Shown here: piece after piece, positions 25,019-34,657 of the stretch
Numbering within the stretch: the first letter of the stretch is position 1
Layout of the letters: every line of letters starts with the position of its first letter
NCBI RefSeq assembly: GCF_008801605.1
Contig: NZ_VZPJ01000003.1
Coordinates: 1-64,000, forward strand
Direction of reading: 5' to 3'
Length of the DNA stretch: 64,000 bases
From: Pseudomonas brassicacearum subsp. brassicacearum
GTDB lineage: Bacteria; Pseudomonadota; Gammaproteobacteria; Pseudomonadales; Pseudomonadaceae
The notes under the pieces: generated by a model
Told to the model about the DNA's origin: nothing
Databases searched by the model: none
Seen by the model: the letters and a program-made list of their open reading frames with translations, nothing else
Position numbers and translations under genes: made by a program

Positions 25019-26116
25019 ATGTTTCGACGTCAGGTTCTGGCACTGGGCAGCTTGCTGCTCGGCGCCGTCACCCTGGGCGGCTGGACGCTGTTCAAGCAAA
25101 AGGACAAGCACCCACTCTTGCTTTCGGCACGGGACGATGGCGACGGCAAGCACTACGCCGTTGGCTATCGACTGGACGGCACCCGGGTGTTCGCCACCCA
25201 GGTAGGCCAGCGTTGCCATGACATCATCAATCATCCGACGCAGCCGATTGCGCTGTTCGTCGCCCGTCGTCCAGGTACCGAAAGCTACCTGATCGACCTG
25301 CGCGACGGGACGCTGCTGCAAACCATCACTTCGTTGCCGAACCGGCATTTCTACGGCCATGCGGTGATCCACAAAAGCGGCGAATGGCTGTATGCCACCG
25401 AGAACGACACCACCGACCCGGGACGCGGCCTGTTGGGCGTGTACCGTTTCGAAGGCGAGCGACTGGTGCACAGCGGTGAGATGTCCACCCATGGTATCGG
25501 GCCGCACCAGGTGTCATGGATGCCTGATGGCGAAACGCTGGTGGTGGCCAATGGCGGCATTCGCACCGAGGCCGAAAGCCGGGTCGAAATGAACCTCGAC
25601 GCCATGGAGCCAAGCCTGGTGCTGATGCAACGCGATGGCACCCTGCTGAGCAAGGAAACCCTCGCCCAGTCAATGAACAGCGTGCGCCACCTGGGCGTCG
25701 CCAGCGACGGCACCATCGTCTCCGGCCAGCAGTTCATGGGCGCTGCCCACGAGTCCTCGGAACTGCTGGCGATCAAGCGGCCGGGCCAGCCTTTCCAGGC
25801 GTTCCCGGTGCCCGAAGAGCAATTGCAGGCCATGGGGCACTACACCGCCAGCGTCGCCGTGCACAGCGACCTGCGCCTGGTGGCCCTGACCGCTCCTCGC
25901 GGCAACCGCTTCTTCATCTGGGACCTGGACAGTGGCGAAGTACGCCTGGATGCGCCGCTGCCGGACTGTGCCGGCGTGGGTGCGGTGGCCGACGGGTTTG
26001 TCGTGACGTCGGGCCAAGGGCGTTGCCGCTATTATGATTGCCGACAGACACAACTGGTTGCAAAACCACTGGATCTGCCGGCAGGGCTCTGGGACAACCA
26101 TTTGCATCTGGCCTGA
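25019..26116 (+). CDS. DUF1513 domain protein, probable periplasmic beta-propeller
   Basis: A protein of 365 residues with a hydrophobic N-terminus (MFRRQVLALGSLLLGAVTLGGW) that is probably a signal peptide or anchor; the RR near the start hints at the Tat route. The body has repeated strand motifs with HxHxYGHA (NRHFYGHAVIHKSGEWLYATEND) and THGIGPHQVSWMPDGETLVVANGG, as expected for a seven-bladed propeller. DUF1513 proteins accompany imelysin and di-haem oxidoreductase genes, and their function is not known. The start is 2 bases past the imelysin stop. Confidence 0.83.
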   Translation: MFRRQVLALGSLLLGAVTLGGWTLFKQKDKHPLLLSARDDGDGKHYAVGYRLDGTRVFATQVGQRCHDIINHPTQPIALFVARRPGTESYLIDLRDGTLLQTITSLPNRHFYGHAVIHKSGEWLYATENDTTDPGRGLLGVYRFEGERLVHSGEMSTHGIGPHQVSWMPDGETLVVANGGIRTEAESRVEMNLDAMEPSLVLMQRDGTLLSKETLAQSMNSVRHLGVASDGTIVSGQQFMGAAHESSELLAIKRPGQPFQAFPVPEEQLQAMGHYTASVAVHSDLRLVALTAPRGNRFFIWDLDSGEVRLDAPLPDCAGVGAVADGFVVTSGQGRCRYYDCRQTQLVAKPLDLPAGLWDNHLHLA

Positions 26117-26118
26117 GC

Positions 26119-26158
26119 CAGGGAGCGAAGCACCTCGGTGCCGAGCTCCCTGATTTTT
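26119..26158 (+). terminator. Possible terminator after the DUF1513 gene
   Basis: CAGGGAGC (26119-26126) pairs with GCTCCCTG (26145-26152), with an inner CACC/GGTG stem, and ATTTTTC follows. It would end the di-haem/imelysin/DUF1513 transcript before mexV. Confidence 0.55.
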
Positions 26159-26271
26159 CGGAAAAATCCCACGCATCACCGACCCGCCAACATCTGGAAT
26201 AGCCCGCACACTCAGAGTAATGTGCCCGCCTATCTGTATTTTCTCTCAGCTCTTTTCCAAGGAAGTGGAAC

Positions 26272-27420
26272 ATGCTGCGACGCCGCATGCTGATCATGTT
26301 GGGTGTTGTCCTGCTGGTTGTGCTGTTGCTCGCCGGCTACAAGGCCTTCTCCGTCTACCAGCAGATCCAGATGTTTTCTGCACCCAAACCGCCGGTCAGC
26401 GTGGCCGTGGCCACGGCAGCCCAGCAACCCTGGCAAGCTCGCCTGCCCACCGTTGGCAGCCTCAAGGCGCTGCAAGGCGTGGACCTGAGCCTGGAAATCG
26501 CCGGGACCGTGCAGAAGGTGCAATTCCAGTCGGGGCAGAAGGTCAAGGCCGGCCAGCCGCTCCTGCAACTGGACAGTGAAGTCGAAAGCGCCCTGCTGGA
26601 AACCGCCGAGGCCGACCTTGGCCTGGCACAACTGGATTTCGGTCGCGGCCGACAACTGGTGGGCAGCCAGGCGATCTCCAAGGGTGAATTCGACCGGCTC
26701 TCGGCGCAACTGAAGAAGAACCAGGCCACGGTCAACCAGCTCAAGGCTTCGCTGGCCAAAAAACAGATTCTGGCGCCATTCAGCGGCACCATCGGCATTC
26801 GCCAGGTGGACGTTGGCGACTACCTGGCCAGCGGCACGATGATCGCCACCCTGCAGGACCTCAGCAGCCTTTACGTGGACTTCTACATCCCTGAGCAAAC
26901 CGTGCCCAGGCTCGCCGTTGCCCAGTCGGTCAACGTCAGTGTCTCGGCCTACCCCGGGCAAAACTTCGTCGCCACCATCAGCGCGATCAACCCCAAGGTC
27001 GAGGACAGCACCCGCAACGTGCTGGTGCGTGCCACCTTGGCCAACCCCGACGGCAAGCTGCTGCCCGGCATGTTCGCCAACCTGCAGGTGATCCTGCCGG
27101 ACGTGGCCGCCGGAATCGTCGTGCCGGAAAGCGCCGTGACCTACACCCTCTATGGCAACTCCATGTACGTGGTGAGCCAGAAGAAAACCGCCGACGGCAA
27201 TGTCGAGAAAGACGACAAGGGCCAGCCGGTCCTGATCGCTGAACGGCGTTCCGTAGAAACCGGCGAGCGACGCGACGGGCAGGTGCTGGTTACCAAAGGC
27301 GTGCAGCGCGGCGAGCAAGTCGTGATCGCCGGCCAGCTCAAACTCGACAACGGCACGCCGATCGCCATCAGCGACGACAAGACCCTGACCGAACAGAACA
27401 GCCCACCGCGCGTGGACTGA
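26272..27420 (+). CDS. mexV: RND efflux periplasmic adaptor, MexV-like
   Basis: A membrane-fusion (adaptor) protein of 382 residues joining an RND pump to an outer-membrane channel. An N-terminal membrane helix (about 6-24) anchors it, and there is no lipobox. Lipoyl-type segments (LSLEIAGTVQKVQFQSGQKV and LAPFSGTIGIRQVDVGDYL) flank a helical hairpin (about 100-165). Beta-barrel and membrane-proximal domains follow. Order and sequence match the MexV-MexW pair of P. aeruginosa. No outer-membrane component gene is adjacent, so a shared channel such as OprM is presumably used. AAGGAAGTGG precedes the start. Confidence 0.85.
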   Translation: MLRRRMLIMLGVVLLVVLLLAGYKAFSVYQQIQMFSAPKPPVSVAVATAAQQPWQARLPTVGSLKALQGVDLSLEIAGTVQKVQFQSGQKVKAGQPLLQLDSEVESALLETAEADLGLAQLDFGRGRQLVGSQAISKGEFDRLSAQLKKNQATVNQLKASLAKKQILAPFSGTIGIRQVDVGDYLASGTMIATLQDLSSLYVDFYIPEQTVPRLAVAQSVNVSVSAYPGQNFVATISAINPKVEDSTRNVLVRATLANPDGKLLPGMFANLQVILPDVAAGIVVPESAVTYTLYGNSMYVVSQKKTADGNVEKDDKGQPVLIAERRSVETGERRDGQVLVTKGVQRGEQVVIAGQLKLDNGTPIAISDDKTLTEQNSPPRVD

Positions 27421-27433
27421 TCAAGGAACCCCC

Positions 27434-30400
27434 ATGGCTTTTACCGATCCATTCATCCGCCGTCCGGTGCTCGCCACCGTGGTCAGCCTGTTGATCGTGC
27501 TGCTGGGCTTCCAGGCCTGGAGCAAATTACCCCTGCGTCAGTATCCACAAATGGAGAACGCCCTGATCACGGTGACCACCGCCTACCCCGGGGCGAACGC
27601 CGAAACCATCCAGGGCTACATTACCCAGCCGATGCAGCAGAGCCTGGCCAGTGCCGAGGGCATCGATTACATGACCTCGGTCAGCCGCCAGAATTTCTCG
27701 GTGATTTCGGTCTATGCCCGCATCGGCTCCAACAGCGATCGGCTCTTTACCGAACTGCTGGCCAAGGCCAACGAGGTCAAGAACCAGCTGCCCCAGGATG
27801 CCGAGGACCCAGTCCTCAGCCGCGAGGCCGCCGATGCCTCGGCACTGATGTACATCAGCTTCTTCAGCAAGGAACTGAACAACCCGCAGATCACCGACTA
27901 CCTGTCACGGGTGATCCAGCCCAAACTGGCGACCCTGCCAGGCATGGCTGAGGCGGAGATCCTCGGCAACCAGGTCTTCGCCATGCGCCTGTGGCTGGAC
28001 CCGGTCAAACTCGCCGGCTTCGGTCTGACTGCCGCCGACGTGACCAATGCCGTGCGCCAGCACAACTTCCTCTCCGCCGCCGGTGAAGTGAAAGGCGAGT
28101 ATGTGGTCACCAGCATCAACGCCAACACCGAACTCAAGTCCGCCGAGGCCTTCGGCGCGATCCCGCTCAAGACCGACGGCGACAGCCGCGTGTTGCTACG
28201 GGACGTGGCCCGCGTGGAAATGGGCGCCGAGAACTACGACTCCATCAGTTCCTTTGGTGGCACGCCCTCGGTGTACATCGGGATCAAGGCCACACCCGGT
28301 GCGAACCCGCTGGATGTGATCAAGGAAGTGCGCAAGATCATGCCGGACGTGGAGGCCCAGCTCCCGGCCAACCTCAAGGCCGAGATCGCCTACGACGCCA
28401 CCCTGTTCATCCAGGCCTCCATCGACGAAGTGGTGAAAACCCTGTTCGAGGCGGTGCTGATCGTCATTGTCGTGGTGTTTCTGTTCCTCGGTGCCCTGCG
28501 TTCGGTGATCATTCCGGTGGTGACCATCCCGCTGTCGATGATCGGCGTGATGTTCTTCATGCAGTTGATGGGCTACTCGATGAACCTCCTGACCCTGCTG
28601 GCCATGGTGCTCGCCATCGGTCTGGTGGTGGACGACGCCATCGTGGTGGTGGAGAACATCCACCGGCACATCGAGGAAGGCAAGACCCCACTCGACGCCG
28701 CGATAGAAGGCGCCCGGGAAATCGCCATGCCGGTGGTCTCGATGACCATCACCCTGGCGGCGGTGTACGCGCCGATCGGCCTGCTCCAGGGCCTGACGGG
28801 CGCTTTGTTCAAGGAGTTCGCATTGACCCTGGCCGGGGCGGTGGTGATCTCCGGCATCGTCGCCCTGACCTTGTCACCGATGATGTGCGCCATGCTGCTG
28901 CGCCACGATGAGAACCCCTCGGGCCTGGCCCATAGGCTGGACATGGTTTTCGAGCGCTTGAAGAGCCGTTACCAGCGCATGCTTCACGGCACGCTCAACA
29001 CCCGGCCGGTGGTACTGGTGTTCGCCGTGATCGTCCTGCTGCTGATCCCGGTGCTGATCATGTTCACCAAGTCCGAACTGGCCCCCGACGAGGACCAGGG
29101 CATCATCTTCATGATGGCCAGCGCCCCGCAGCCAACCAACCTCGACTACCTGAACACGTACACCGATCACTTCATTACCATCTTCAAGGAGTTCCCGGAG
29201 TACTACTCCTCGTTCCAGATCAACGGCTACAACGGCGTACAGTCGGGTATCGGCGGCTTCCTGCTCAAGCCCTGGAACGAACGCAGCCGAACCCAGATGG
29301 AAATCCTGCCAGAGGTCCAGGCCAAGCTGGAAAGCGTGCCTGGCTTGCAGATCTTCGGTTTCAACCTGCCCTCGCTGCCGGGCACCGGTGAAGGCTTGCC
29401 ATTTGCGTTCGTCATCAACTCGCCGAAGGATTATGCGACGCTGCTGGAGATCGCCGACCGGGTCAAAAAGCGCGCATTGGAATCCGGTAAGTTCGCCTTC
29501 ATGGACATTGACCTGGCGTTCGACAAGCCCGAAGTCGTGGTGGATATCGATCGCGCCAAGGCCGCCCAGATGGGCGTTTCGATGCAGGACCTGGGCGGTA
29601 CCCTGGCGACACTGCTGGGTGAAGCCGAGATCAACCGCTTCACGCTCGAGGGACGCAGCTACAAGGTCATTGCCCAGGTCGAACGCCCCTTCCGGGACAA
29701 CCCGGACTGGTTGAACAATTACTACGTGAAAAATGCCAAGGGTGAATCACTCCCGCTCTCGACCCTGATCAAGGTCAGCGACCGGGCGCGACCGCGACAA
29801 CTGAACCAGTTCCAGCAGCTCAATGCGGTGACCATTTCGGGCTTTCCCATCGTGAGCATGGGCGAGGCGATCGAGACCGTCCGCCAGATCGCCCGGGAGG
29901 AAGCCCCGGTGGGGTTCGCCTTCGATTACGCCGGGGCTTCGCGCCAATTCGTACAGGAAGGCAGCGCGTTGTGGGTGACCTTTGCCCTGGCACTGGCGAT
30001 CATCTTCCTCGTACTGGCCGCGCAGTTCGAAAGCTTCCGGGACCCGCTGGTGATCCTGGTGACCGTGCCGCTGTCGATTTGCGGCGCCTTGATTCCGCTG
30101 TTCCTCGGCTGGTCGAGCATGAACATCTACACCCAGGTGGGCCTGGTGACGCTGATTGGACTGATCAGCAAACACGGGATCCTGATTGTCGAATTCGCCA
30201 ACCAGTTGCGCAGGGAACAGAACCTGACACCGCGCGAAGCCGTGGAACAAGCCGCGTCGACTCGTCTGCGACCGGTACTGATGACCACCGCAGCAATGGT
30301 GTTCGGCATGGTGCCGCTCATCTTCGCCACAGGCGCCGGGGCGGTGAGCCGCTTCGACATTGGCACGGTGATCGCCACCGGGATGTCGATTGGTACCTTG

Positions 30401-30460
30401 TTCACGCTGTTCGTGTTGCCTTGCGTCTACACGCTGCTGGCCAAGCCGGACAAGGCCTGA
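27434..30460 (+). CDS. mexW: RND multidrug efflux pump, MexW-like
   Basis: The inner-membrane proton-driven pump of the complex, 1008 residues with the typical 12-helix RND plan and two large periplasmic loops. TM1 follows the start ([18 protein letters not shown]). The proton-relay aspartates are in [14 protein letters not shown] (TM4, about residues 396-409). PMSIRP-like and [17 protein letters not shown] motifs mark the second half. It belongs to the HAE1 family that exports hydrophobic and amphiphilic drugs. It starts 13 bases after mexV with AAGGAA upstream. Substrate range cannot be read from sequence. Confidence 0.9.
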   Translation: MAFTDPFIRRPVLATVVSLLIVLLGFQAWSKLPLRQYPQMENALITVTTAYPGANAETIQGYITQPMQQSLASAEGIDYMTSVSRQNFSVISVYARIGSNSDRLFTELLAKANEVKNQLPQDAEDPVLSREAADASALMYISFFSKELNNPQITDYLSRVIQPKLATLPGMAEAEILGNQVFAMRLWLDPVKLAGFGLTAADVTNAVRQHNFLSAAGEVKGEYVVTSINANTELKSAEAFGAIPLKTDGDSRVLLRDVARVEMGAENYDSISSFGGTPSVYIGIKATPGANPLDVIKEVRKIMPDVEAQLPANLKAEIAYDATLFIQASIDEVVKTLFEAVLIVIVVVFLFLGALRSVIIPVVTIPLSMIGVMFFMQLMGYSMNLLTLLAMVLAIGLVVDDAIVVVENIHRHIEEGKTPLDAAIEGAREIAMPVVSMTITLAAVYAPIGLLQGLTGALFKEFALTLAGAVVISGIVALTLSPMMCAMLLRHDENPSGLAHRLDMVFERLKSRYQRMLHGTLNTRPVVLVFAVIVLLLIPVLIMFTKSELAPDEDQGIIFMMASAPQPTNLDYLNTYTDHFITIFKEFPEYYSSFQINGYNGVQSGIGGFLLKPWNERSRTQMEILPEVQAKLESVPGLQIFGFNLPSLPGTGEGLPFAFVINSPKDYATLLEIADRVKKRALESGKFAFMDIDLAFDKPEVVVDIDRAKAAQMGVSMQDLGGTLATLLGEAEINRFTLEGRSYKVIAQVERPFRDNPDWLNNYYVKNAKGESLPLSTLIKVSDRARPRQLNQFQQLNAVTISGFPIVSMGEAIETVRQIAREEAPVGFAFDYAGASRQFVQEGSALWVTFALALAIIFLVLAAQFESFRDPLVILVTVPLSICGALIPLFLGWSSMNIYTQVGLVTLIGLISKHGILIVEFANQLRREQNLTPREAVEQAASTRLRPVLMTTAAMVFGMVPLIFATGAGAVSRFDIGTVIATGMSIGTLFTLFVLPCVYTLLAKPDKA

Positions 30461-30485
30461 AGTGAACACCTGTGGCGAGGGATAC

Positions 30486-30572
30486 TGTGGGAGCAAGGCT
30501 TGCCCGCGATGAAGGTGATGCGGTCTTCCAGGAATCGGGGCGACTGTTTCGCGAGCAAGCTTTGCTCCCACA
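30486..30572. repeat. Inverted pair of REP-type repeats
   Basis: Copies at 30486-30510 and 30549-30572 in opposite orientation lie downstream of mexW, before the bidirectional terminator. Confidence 0.8.
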
Positions 30573-30607
30573 AAATCCCCTCGCCACAATGGTTTTTCTG
30601 CAGTCAA

Positions 30608-30643
30608 AAAATAAAGGCCTCGCACAAGCGAGGCCTTTATTTT
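30608..30643. terminator. Bidirectional terminator between mexW and the inaA operon
   Basis: A perfect 16-bp stem including flanking A/T tracts (30608-30623 with 30628-30643) and an ACAA loop. The A/T ends give a U tract on either strand, so it serves both convergent transcripts. Confidence 0.9.
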
Positions 30644-30656
30644 GGCTTCATGTCTC

Positions 30657-30884
30657 TCAACTTTGCGGCCTCATCCCCTGGGACAGGCTGAACATGAACA
30701 GCAGCAGGTCATTGTCCGGTCGTATCGTCTCGCTGACCTTTGCCACGCGCGGCAAAGGACAATGCGCATCAGCATTGGAAGCACTGAGGATCTGCGAGCG
30801 TGGCTGTTCCCACACAGCCACCGCCATCGATGCAACTGCCAGGGCTCCGACTAAAAACAAACCTCTAGCAATTTCTAATTTCAT
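30657..30884 (-). CDS. Small membrane-anchored hypothetical protein
   Basis: A protein of 75 residues with one N-terminal hydrophobic helix (LEIARGLFLVGALAVASMAVAVW), then a polar tail likely in the periplasm. The start at 30884 is two bases after the inaA stop, so it is the third gene of the methyltransferase-inaA transcript. P. aeruginosa has, from memory, a small hypothetical at the same place between mexVW and inaA. No function known. Confidence 0.65.
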   Translation of the reverse strand: MKLEIARGLFLVGALAVASMAVAVWEQPRSQILSASNADAHCPLPRVAKVSETIRPDNDLLLFMFSLSQGMRPQS

Positions 30885-30886
30885 CG

Positions 30887-31597
30887 CTATAAACCTTTGA
30901 TAGCGCTGCCAAACGCCGCCTCGTAAAAGTAGACGAGTTTTTTCCAGTCAGCGTCGCTGAACGACGAGTGGCGCCGCAACTGCTTCAGGTCATGGGATGC
31001 CGCACGGTGGGCGGTCAGACGCTGGCGACACTTCTCAAAATCGAGCAAAGCCACTTCAGCCTTGGCCGCCTCGCCCTCTCCGGTCACGCGCACAAAGACA
31101 TGCTTGATGTAGATACAGCCATGTTGCCAGCGCCCCATGTGCATGCGCGCCAGATTTTCAGCCAGACCCAGGAGGATTTGATCGTGCACCGCTTCGCCAT
31201 GGCGCTCGCGGCCACCTGCGGCATACCAGTGCTCGATCTCTTCAAAGCCTTCCAGCGCCTGGGTCACCAGCAGCGCACGCCACTTGTGAACCGGGTCCCG
31301 CTGGGCGCCACAGAAAATGAGCTGGGGGACGCGAACACCCAATCGGGTCAACGCCAGGAGTGCGTCTTGCTCGCGCAGCACAGTCGGTCGACCGAACGGG
31401 TGCAACCAACTGCGATAAATATGTCCGGTCTGACGCTTGGCATAAAGCAGCTTGCCGTCCTTGCTCTTGATCCGTTGCACGCCGCTTTCACCGCCGCGAC
31501 GCACATTGGGTTCTTCCACCCACTCACCCTGCTGACTCCAGAAATGTTCGAAGTCGTCGTGAAGAATCGTTGATGGTTCTGCTGCCTGTACACCCAT
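30887..31597 (-). CDS. inaA: InaA-type lipopolysaccharide kinase family protein
   Basis: A protein of 236 residues of the LPS core heptose kinase/InaA group, with a eukaryotic-kinase-like fold. The catalytic loop region reads HMGRWQHGCIYIKHVFV, with LLDFEKCRQ as the Asp metal-binding motif (DFG position). The N-lobe lysine is in GKLLYAKRQ. Such enzymes phosphorylate LPS core sugars; in Pseudomonas, inaA responds to weak acids and to the ColRS system. ATG 31597 has AGAGG seven bases upstream. It is preferred over the longer frame because the upstream methyltransferase ends at 31602. Confidence 0.82.
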   Translation of the reverse strand: MGVQAAEPSTILHDDFEHFWSQQGEWVEEPNVRRGGESGVQRIKSKDGKLLYAKRQTGHIYRSWLHPFGRPTVLREQDALLALTRLGVRVPQLIFCGAQRDPVHKWRALLVTQALEGFEEIEHWYAAGGRERHGEAVHDQILLGLAENLARMHMGRWQHGCIYIKHVFVRVTGEGEAAKAEVALLDFEKCRQRLTAHRAASHDLKQLRRHSSFSDADWKKLVYFYEAAFGSAIKGL

Positions 31598-31601
31598 GCC
31601 T

Positions 31602-32270
31602 TTACCTCTTGCGTAATACATAAACTCGCCACATGGCATAGAGCGGTAGAAAATCCAGTCGTTCCTGAATACGAAACCCTGCCTGCCGAAACTCCTCCTC
31701 TACTGTAGCAACCGGTAACACAAATCGATTCTGGTAGTCTTTTTGCCCACGAGTGCGCTCCTGGCGCTTGCGTTTCCAGGCCTTGAAATTGCCATCAACC
31801 CATAACGAAACGATCACGCTGTCGCGGCTGACACGCTGGAATTCCCTAAGAATCGCCAGTCGATGCGCGGGTTCACCGATGTGGTGCAACAGGCGCATGC
31901 AAAAAATGCTATCGACGGCGTTATCAGGCAAGGCGATGTCGAACGCAGAAGTCTGCAAGGGTTGTACCCGTTTCACCACATCGGCCGGTTGAGCCTCCAT
32001 TGCGGTCTTGAGCATGGCCTCGGAATTGTCCGCGCCGATGATGACCCGGTTCGGTTTTTCGGCCAACAAGGACCAGAATCGCCCGGCACCGCACGGCAAA
32101 TCCAATACCAGGCCTGGATCACCCACGAGCGCCAATGCCCGGCGGGCCAGTTGCTGGTCTCTTAGGTTGGAAAGACGGCGACTCAAGCTGCCTCGATGCT
32201 TATGAAAATACTTCTTGGCGTGCTGCTCGTCGTATTTCTCGGAAAAATCGAGTTTGATAGGGTCGGGCAT
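31602..32270 (-). CDS. Class I SAM-dependent methyltransferase
   Basis: A protein of 222 residues. The SAM-binding motif I is LVLDLPCGAGRFWSLL (about residues 55-70), motif II-like acidic residue in VIIGADNSEAM, then a motif DSIFCMRLLHHI. The C-terminal part includes a basic segment (WKRKRQERTRGQKDYQNR). The gene heads the operon with inaA and lies next to colS. In P. putida the corresponding genes belong to the ColR regulon, from memory, and are thought to act in lipopolysaccharide modification. The methyl acceptor is unknown. ATG 32270 has GGAGG ten bases upstream. Confidence 0.8.
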   Translation of the reverse strand: MPDPIKLDFSEKYDEQHAKKYFHKHRGSLSRRLSNLRDQQLARRALALVGDPGLVLDLPCGAGRFWSLLAEKPNRVIIGADNSEAMLKTAMEAQPADVVKRVQPLQTSAFDIALPDNAVDSIFCMRLLHHIGEPAHRLAILREFQRVSRDSVIVSLWVDGNFKAWKRKRQERTRGQKDYQNRFVLPVATVEEEFRQAGFRIQERLDFLPLYAMWRVYVLRKR

Positions 32271-32340
32271 TGATGGGGGCCTCCATGTCTGAATAGCCCC
32301 CACCTTATGAATTGATATGTCAGGGTCAGGTCGTCACTTT

Positions 32341-32356
32341 GTGAAAAGTTTGTCAT
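32341..32356 (-). promoter_or_regulatory. Possible ColR box upstream of the methyltransferase operon
   Basis: On the minus strand the 16 bases read ATGACAAACTTTTCAC. They match the box upstream of the PAP2 gene (34560-34575) at 12 of 16 positions, and the ColR consensus as I recall it at 13 of 16. It lies about 71 bases upstream of the methyltransferase start. Operator assignment is inference. Confidence 0.45.
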
Positions 32357-32365
32357 GTACATGAC
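32352..32365. promoter_or_regulatory. 14-bp palindrome in the methyltransferase promoter region
   Basis: GTCATGTACATGAC is perfectly self-complementary and overlaps the edge of the candidate ColR box. Could be a site for a second dimeric regulator. Confidence 0.35.
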
Positions 32366-32398
32366 CGAATCATTACAGGATTTTTCCAACCTAAGCGA

Positions 32399-33676
32399 TC
32401 ATACCTTCGGGTTCAACTCCACCTCGAAACGGCAACCGTTGGGCTCCATCGTGCTGAGACTCACCGTCCAGCCCTGGTTCTCGCAAATCCGTTGCACCAG
32501 TGACAGCCCCAACCCCAGCCCCTCGCCGCGCTTTTCGTTGCCGCGCACGAATGGCTCGAACATCGCCTCGCGCTTCTCCTCCGGGATGCCCACGCCACTG
32601 TCCTCGACCACGAAGCCGGTCGCAGACAACGAGAGACGGATGAACCCCTGGTCGGTGTAGTGCAAGGCATTTCGCAACAGGTTGCCCATGACGGCAGTCA
32701 GGAAAGTGGCGTTATACAGGGTGTCGAGGGTTTGTCCTGGTTCGAAGATCAGCGTCAGGCCTTTGGATTCGATGGGGTCGCGCCACAATCCGAGGAGATT
32801 TTCGGCCACCTGTGCAAGGTTCGACCGAGGCGACATGCCGTTGTCGTCGCGCTGTGCCCTGGCAAGCATCAGGAAGGTCTGCACCAGTTCGCGCATCTCT
32901 TCACTGGCCCTGTTGATGCGCTCGACCTGGGTGCGACCACGCAGATCCAGTGCCGGGTTTTCCAGAAGCAATTCGCAGGAGGTCGCCAAGACCATCAACG
33001 GTGTGCGCAATTCATGGCTCACGTCGCTGGTGAACAATCGTTCACGGGTCAGGGCCTGGCGCAAGCGCCCCAGTGTTGCGTCGAACGCCACGGCCAGTTC
33101 ACCCACTTCATCGGCGGCATAATCCGGGGCCAGCGGCGGAGCCAGGCCCAGGAGCTGGTCGCGATGGCGCACTTGCCGGGCCAGGCGAACCACCGGAGCC
33201 ATCACTCGGCGTGCCAGGACCCAGCCCAAAAATACCGCCAGCGCCAGGCTGAGCACAAAGCCCACCAGCACCACGGCGAACAGCACCCGCTCGCGCTCCT
33301 CGAAGTCGCTCTGGTCCTGCAGCAACACGTAATGCCGGCCATCAACGATCTCGACCATGGCGTGATACGACAACTGCTCGCGAAACACTTCGTGAAAACC
33401 ACGCTCCAGATGGCGCAGGTCCTTGGGCAACTCGAAGTCACCTGGGCCACCGCTGAAATAAAACAACTGGTCGGGTTCCGGGCGATGGTGCCAGTCCGAG
33501 ACACTGTCCATCAACAGCAAGCGCTGCAGATCGCCGCCAAGCCCGGCGGAGATCAGTTTTTCTTCGACCAGGTGGACCGTCGCCACGATGCCCATGGCGA
33601 AAGCGCCAGCCACCAATGCGCTCATCAGCGCAAAGGCGATGATGATCCGTTGGGCGAGGCTCTGCTTAAACTCCAT
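32399..33676 (-). CDS. colS: Sensor histidine kinase ColS
   Basis: The membrane sensor of the ColRS system, 425 residues. TM1 (about 11-33), a short periplasmic domain (34-131), TM2 (132-154), HAMP, HisKA with His221 (SDVSHELRTPLM), and ATPase boxes (NLLRNALHYT; VEDSGVGIPEE; GLGLGLSLV). P. putida ColS senses zinc and ferric iron. The periplasmic residues reported for it, as I recall them (His35, Glu38, His95, His105 and the ExxE pair Glu126/Glu129), are all present here at the same numbers. It overlaps colR by 11 bases. Confidence 0.92.
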   Translation of the reverse strand: MEFKQSLAQRIIIAFALMSALVAGAFAMGIVATVHLVEEKLISAGLGGDLQRLLLMDSVSDWHHRPEPDQLFYFSGGPGDFELPKDLRHLERGFHEVFREQLSYHAMVEIVDGRHYVLLQDQSDFEERERVLFAVVLVGFVLSLALAVFLGWVLARRVMAPVVRLARQVRHRDQLLGLAPPLAPDYAADEVGELAVAFDATLGRLRQALTRERLFTSDVSHELRTPLMVLATSCELLLENPALDLRGRTQVERINRASEEMRELVQTFLMLARAQRDDNGMSPRSNLAQVAENLLGLWRDPIESKGLTLIFEPGQTLDTLYNATFLTAVMGNLLRNALHYTDQGFIRLSLSATGFVVEDSGVGIPEEKREAMFEPFVRGNEKRGEGLGLGLSLVQRICENQGWTVSLSTMEPNGCRFEVELNPKV

Positions 33677-34349
33677 CGCGGCCCTCGGCCAAGCGATAGC
33701 CGACGCCGTGTACCGTGTGCAACAACGGCTTGTCGAACGGCTTGTCGATCACTTGGCGCAGTTGATGGACGTGGCTGCGCAGGCTGTCGCTGTCCGGACA
33801 ATCATCGCCCCACAACGCTTCTTCGAGGATTTCGCGGCGCAGCACGTGAGGGCTTTTCTGCATCAATACCGCCAGCAGCTTGAGGCCTACGGGGTTGAGC
33901 TTGAGCAGCTTGCCTTCACGCGTCACTTCCAGGGTATCGAGGTCGTAGCTCAGGTCGCCGACCTGCAAGGCACGGCGGCCACCACCCTGGGACCGACGCA
34001 TGACAGCTTCGATCCGCGCCGCCAGTTCCGACAGGGCAAACGGTTTGATCAAGTAGTCATCGGCCCCGGACTTGAAGCCCTGCAGCCGGTCGTCCAACTG
34101 GTCCCGGGCGGTCAGCATGATCACCGGCGTATCGAGCCGGGCGTCTTCGCGCAGGCGCTTGCACAAGGTGTAGCCGTCGATGCCCGGCAGCATGATGTCG
34201 AGCACGATCAGGTCGTAGTGTTCGGTCGCGGCCAGGTGCAATCCCGACAAACCGTCCTGGGCGCAATCGACGGTGTAACCCTTGAGCCCCAGGTAATCGG
34301 CCAGGTTGGCCAGGATATCGCGGTTGTCTTCGACCAATAGAATTCGCAT
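33666..34349 (-). CDS. colR: Response regulator ColR
   Basis: An OmpR-family regulator of 227 residues from ATG 34349 (AGAGG upstream). The receiver has acidic pair VEDNRD, phospho-acceptor Asp51 (VLDIMLPG) and Lys in YLIKPFALSEL. The C-terminal winged helix ends LLHTVHGVGYRLAEG. ColR controls membrane-integrity genes in response to zinc or iron excess, polymyxin and phenol. Its likely neighbours under control are the PAP2 gene upstream and the methyltransferase-inaA operon downstream. The colS start lies within its end. Confidence 0.93.
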   Translation of the reverse strand: MRILLVEDNRDILANLADYLGLKGYTVDCAQDGLSGLHLAATEHYDLIVLDIMLPGIDGYTLCKRLREDARLDTPVIMLTARDQLDDRLQGFKSGADDYLIKPFALSELAARIEAVMRRSQGGGRRALQVGDLSYDLDTLEVTREGKLLKLNPVGLKLLAVLMQKSPHVLRREILEEALWGDDCPDSDSLRSHVHQLRQVIDKPFDKPLLHTVHGVGYRLAEGRDGV

Positions 34350-34433
34350 GGGCACCTCTGTGTACACAGTTAACAGCCATCTGGCCCGCGCAGCTTACGG
34401 CCAAGTTTGGCTGACGGCTAGGATTGTATCGGC

Positions 34434-34522
34434 TGTGGGAGCGAGCTTGCTGGCGATAGCGGTGGATCAGCCCCATCAATGTTGGATGTTCCGACGCGAT
34501 CGCGAGCAAGCTCGCTCCCACA
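34434..34522. repeat. Inverted pair of REP-type repeats
   Basis: Copies at 34434-34457 and 34499-34522 lie in opposite orientation between divergent colR and the PAP2 gene. Confidence 0.8.
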
Positions 34523-34559
34523 AAGATCCGGTGAGCCCAGGAACAGGACTGTGTGGGCA

Positions 34560-34575
34560 TTGACGAGTTTTTCAC
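34560..34575 (+). promoter_or_regulatory. ColR box upstream of the PAP2 gene
   Basis: TTGACGAGTTTTTCAC matches the P. putida ColR-binding consensus, as I recall it (YYNASNNYTTTTTSAY), at 15 of 16 positions. It lies 82 bases upstream of the PAP2 start. In P. putida the gene at this place is activated by ColR. Confidence 0.6.
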
Positions 34576-34657
34576 CCAACATTCACACCGTCCCGACGCA
34601 ATGCGGACCAGACTGCGCAACGCGCTGCTTACGAAAATCTCCATCAAAGGTACTGCC

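Larger units (their letters stand above)
34350..34657. other. colR-PAP2 intergenic region
   Basis: These 308 bases between divergent genes hold a REP doublet (34434-34522) and, next to the PAP2 side, a ColR-type box (34560-34575). No gene is seen. Confidence 0.6.
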
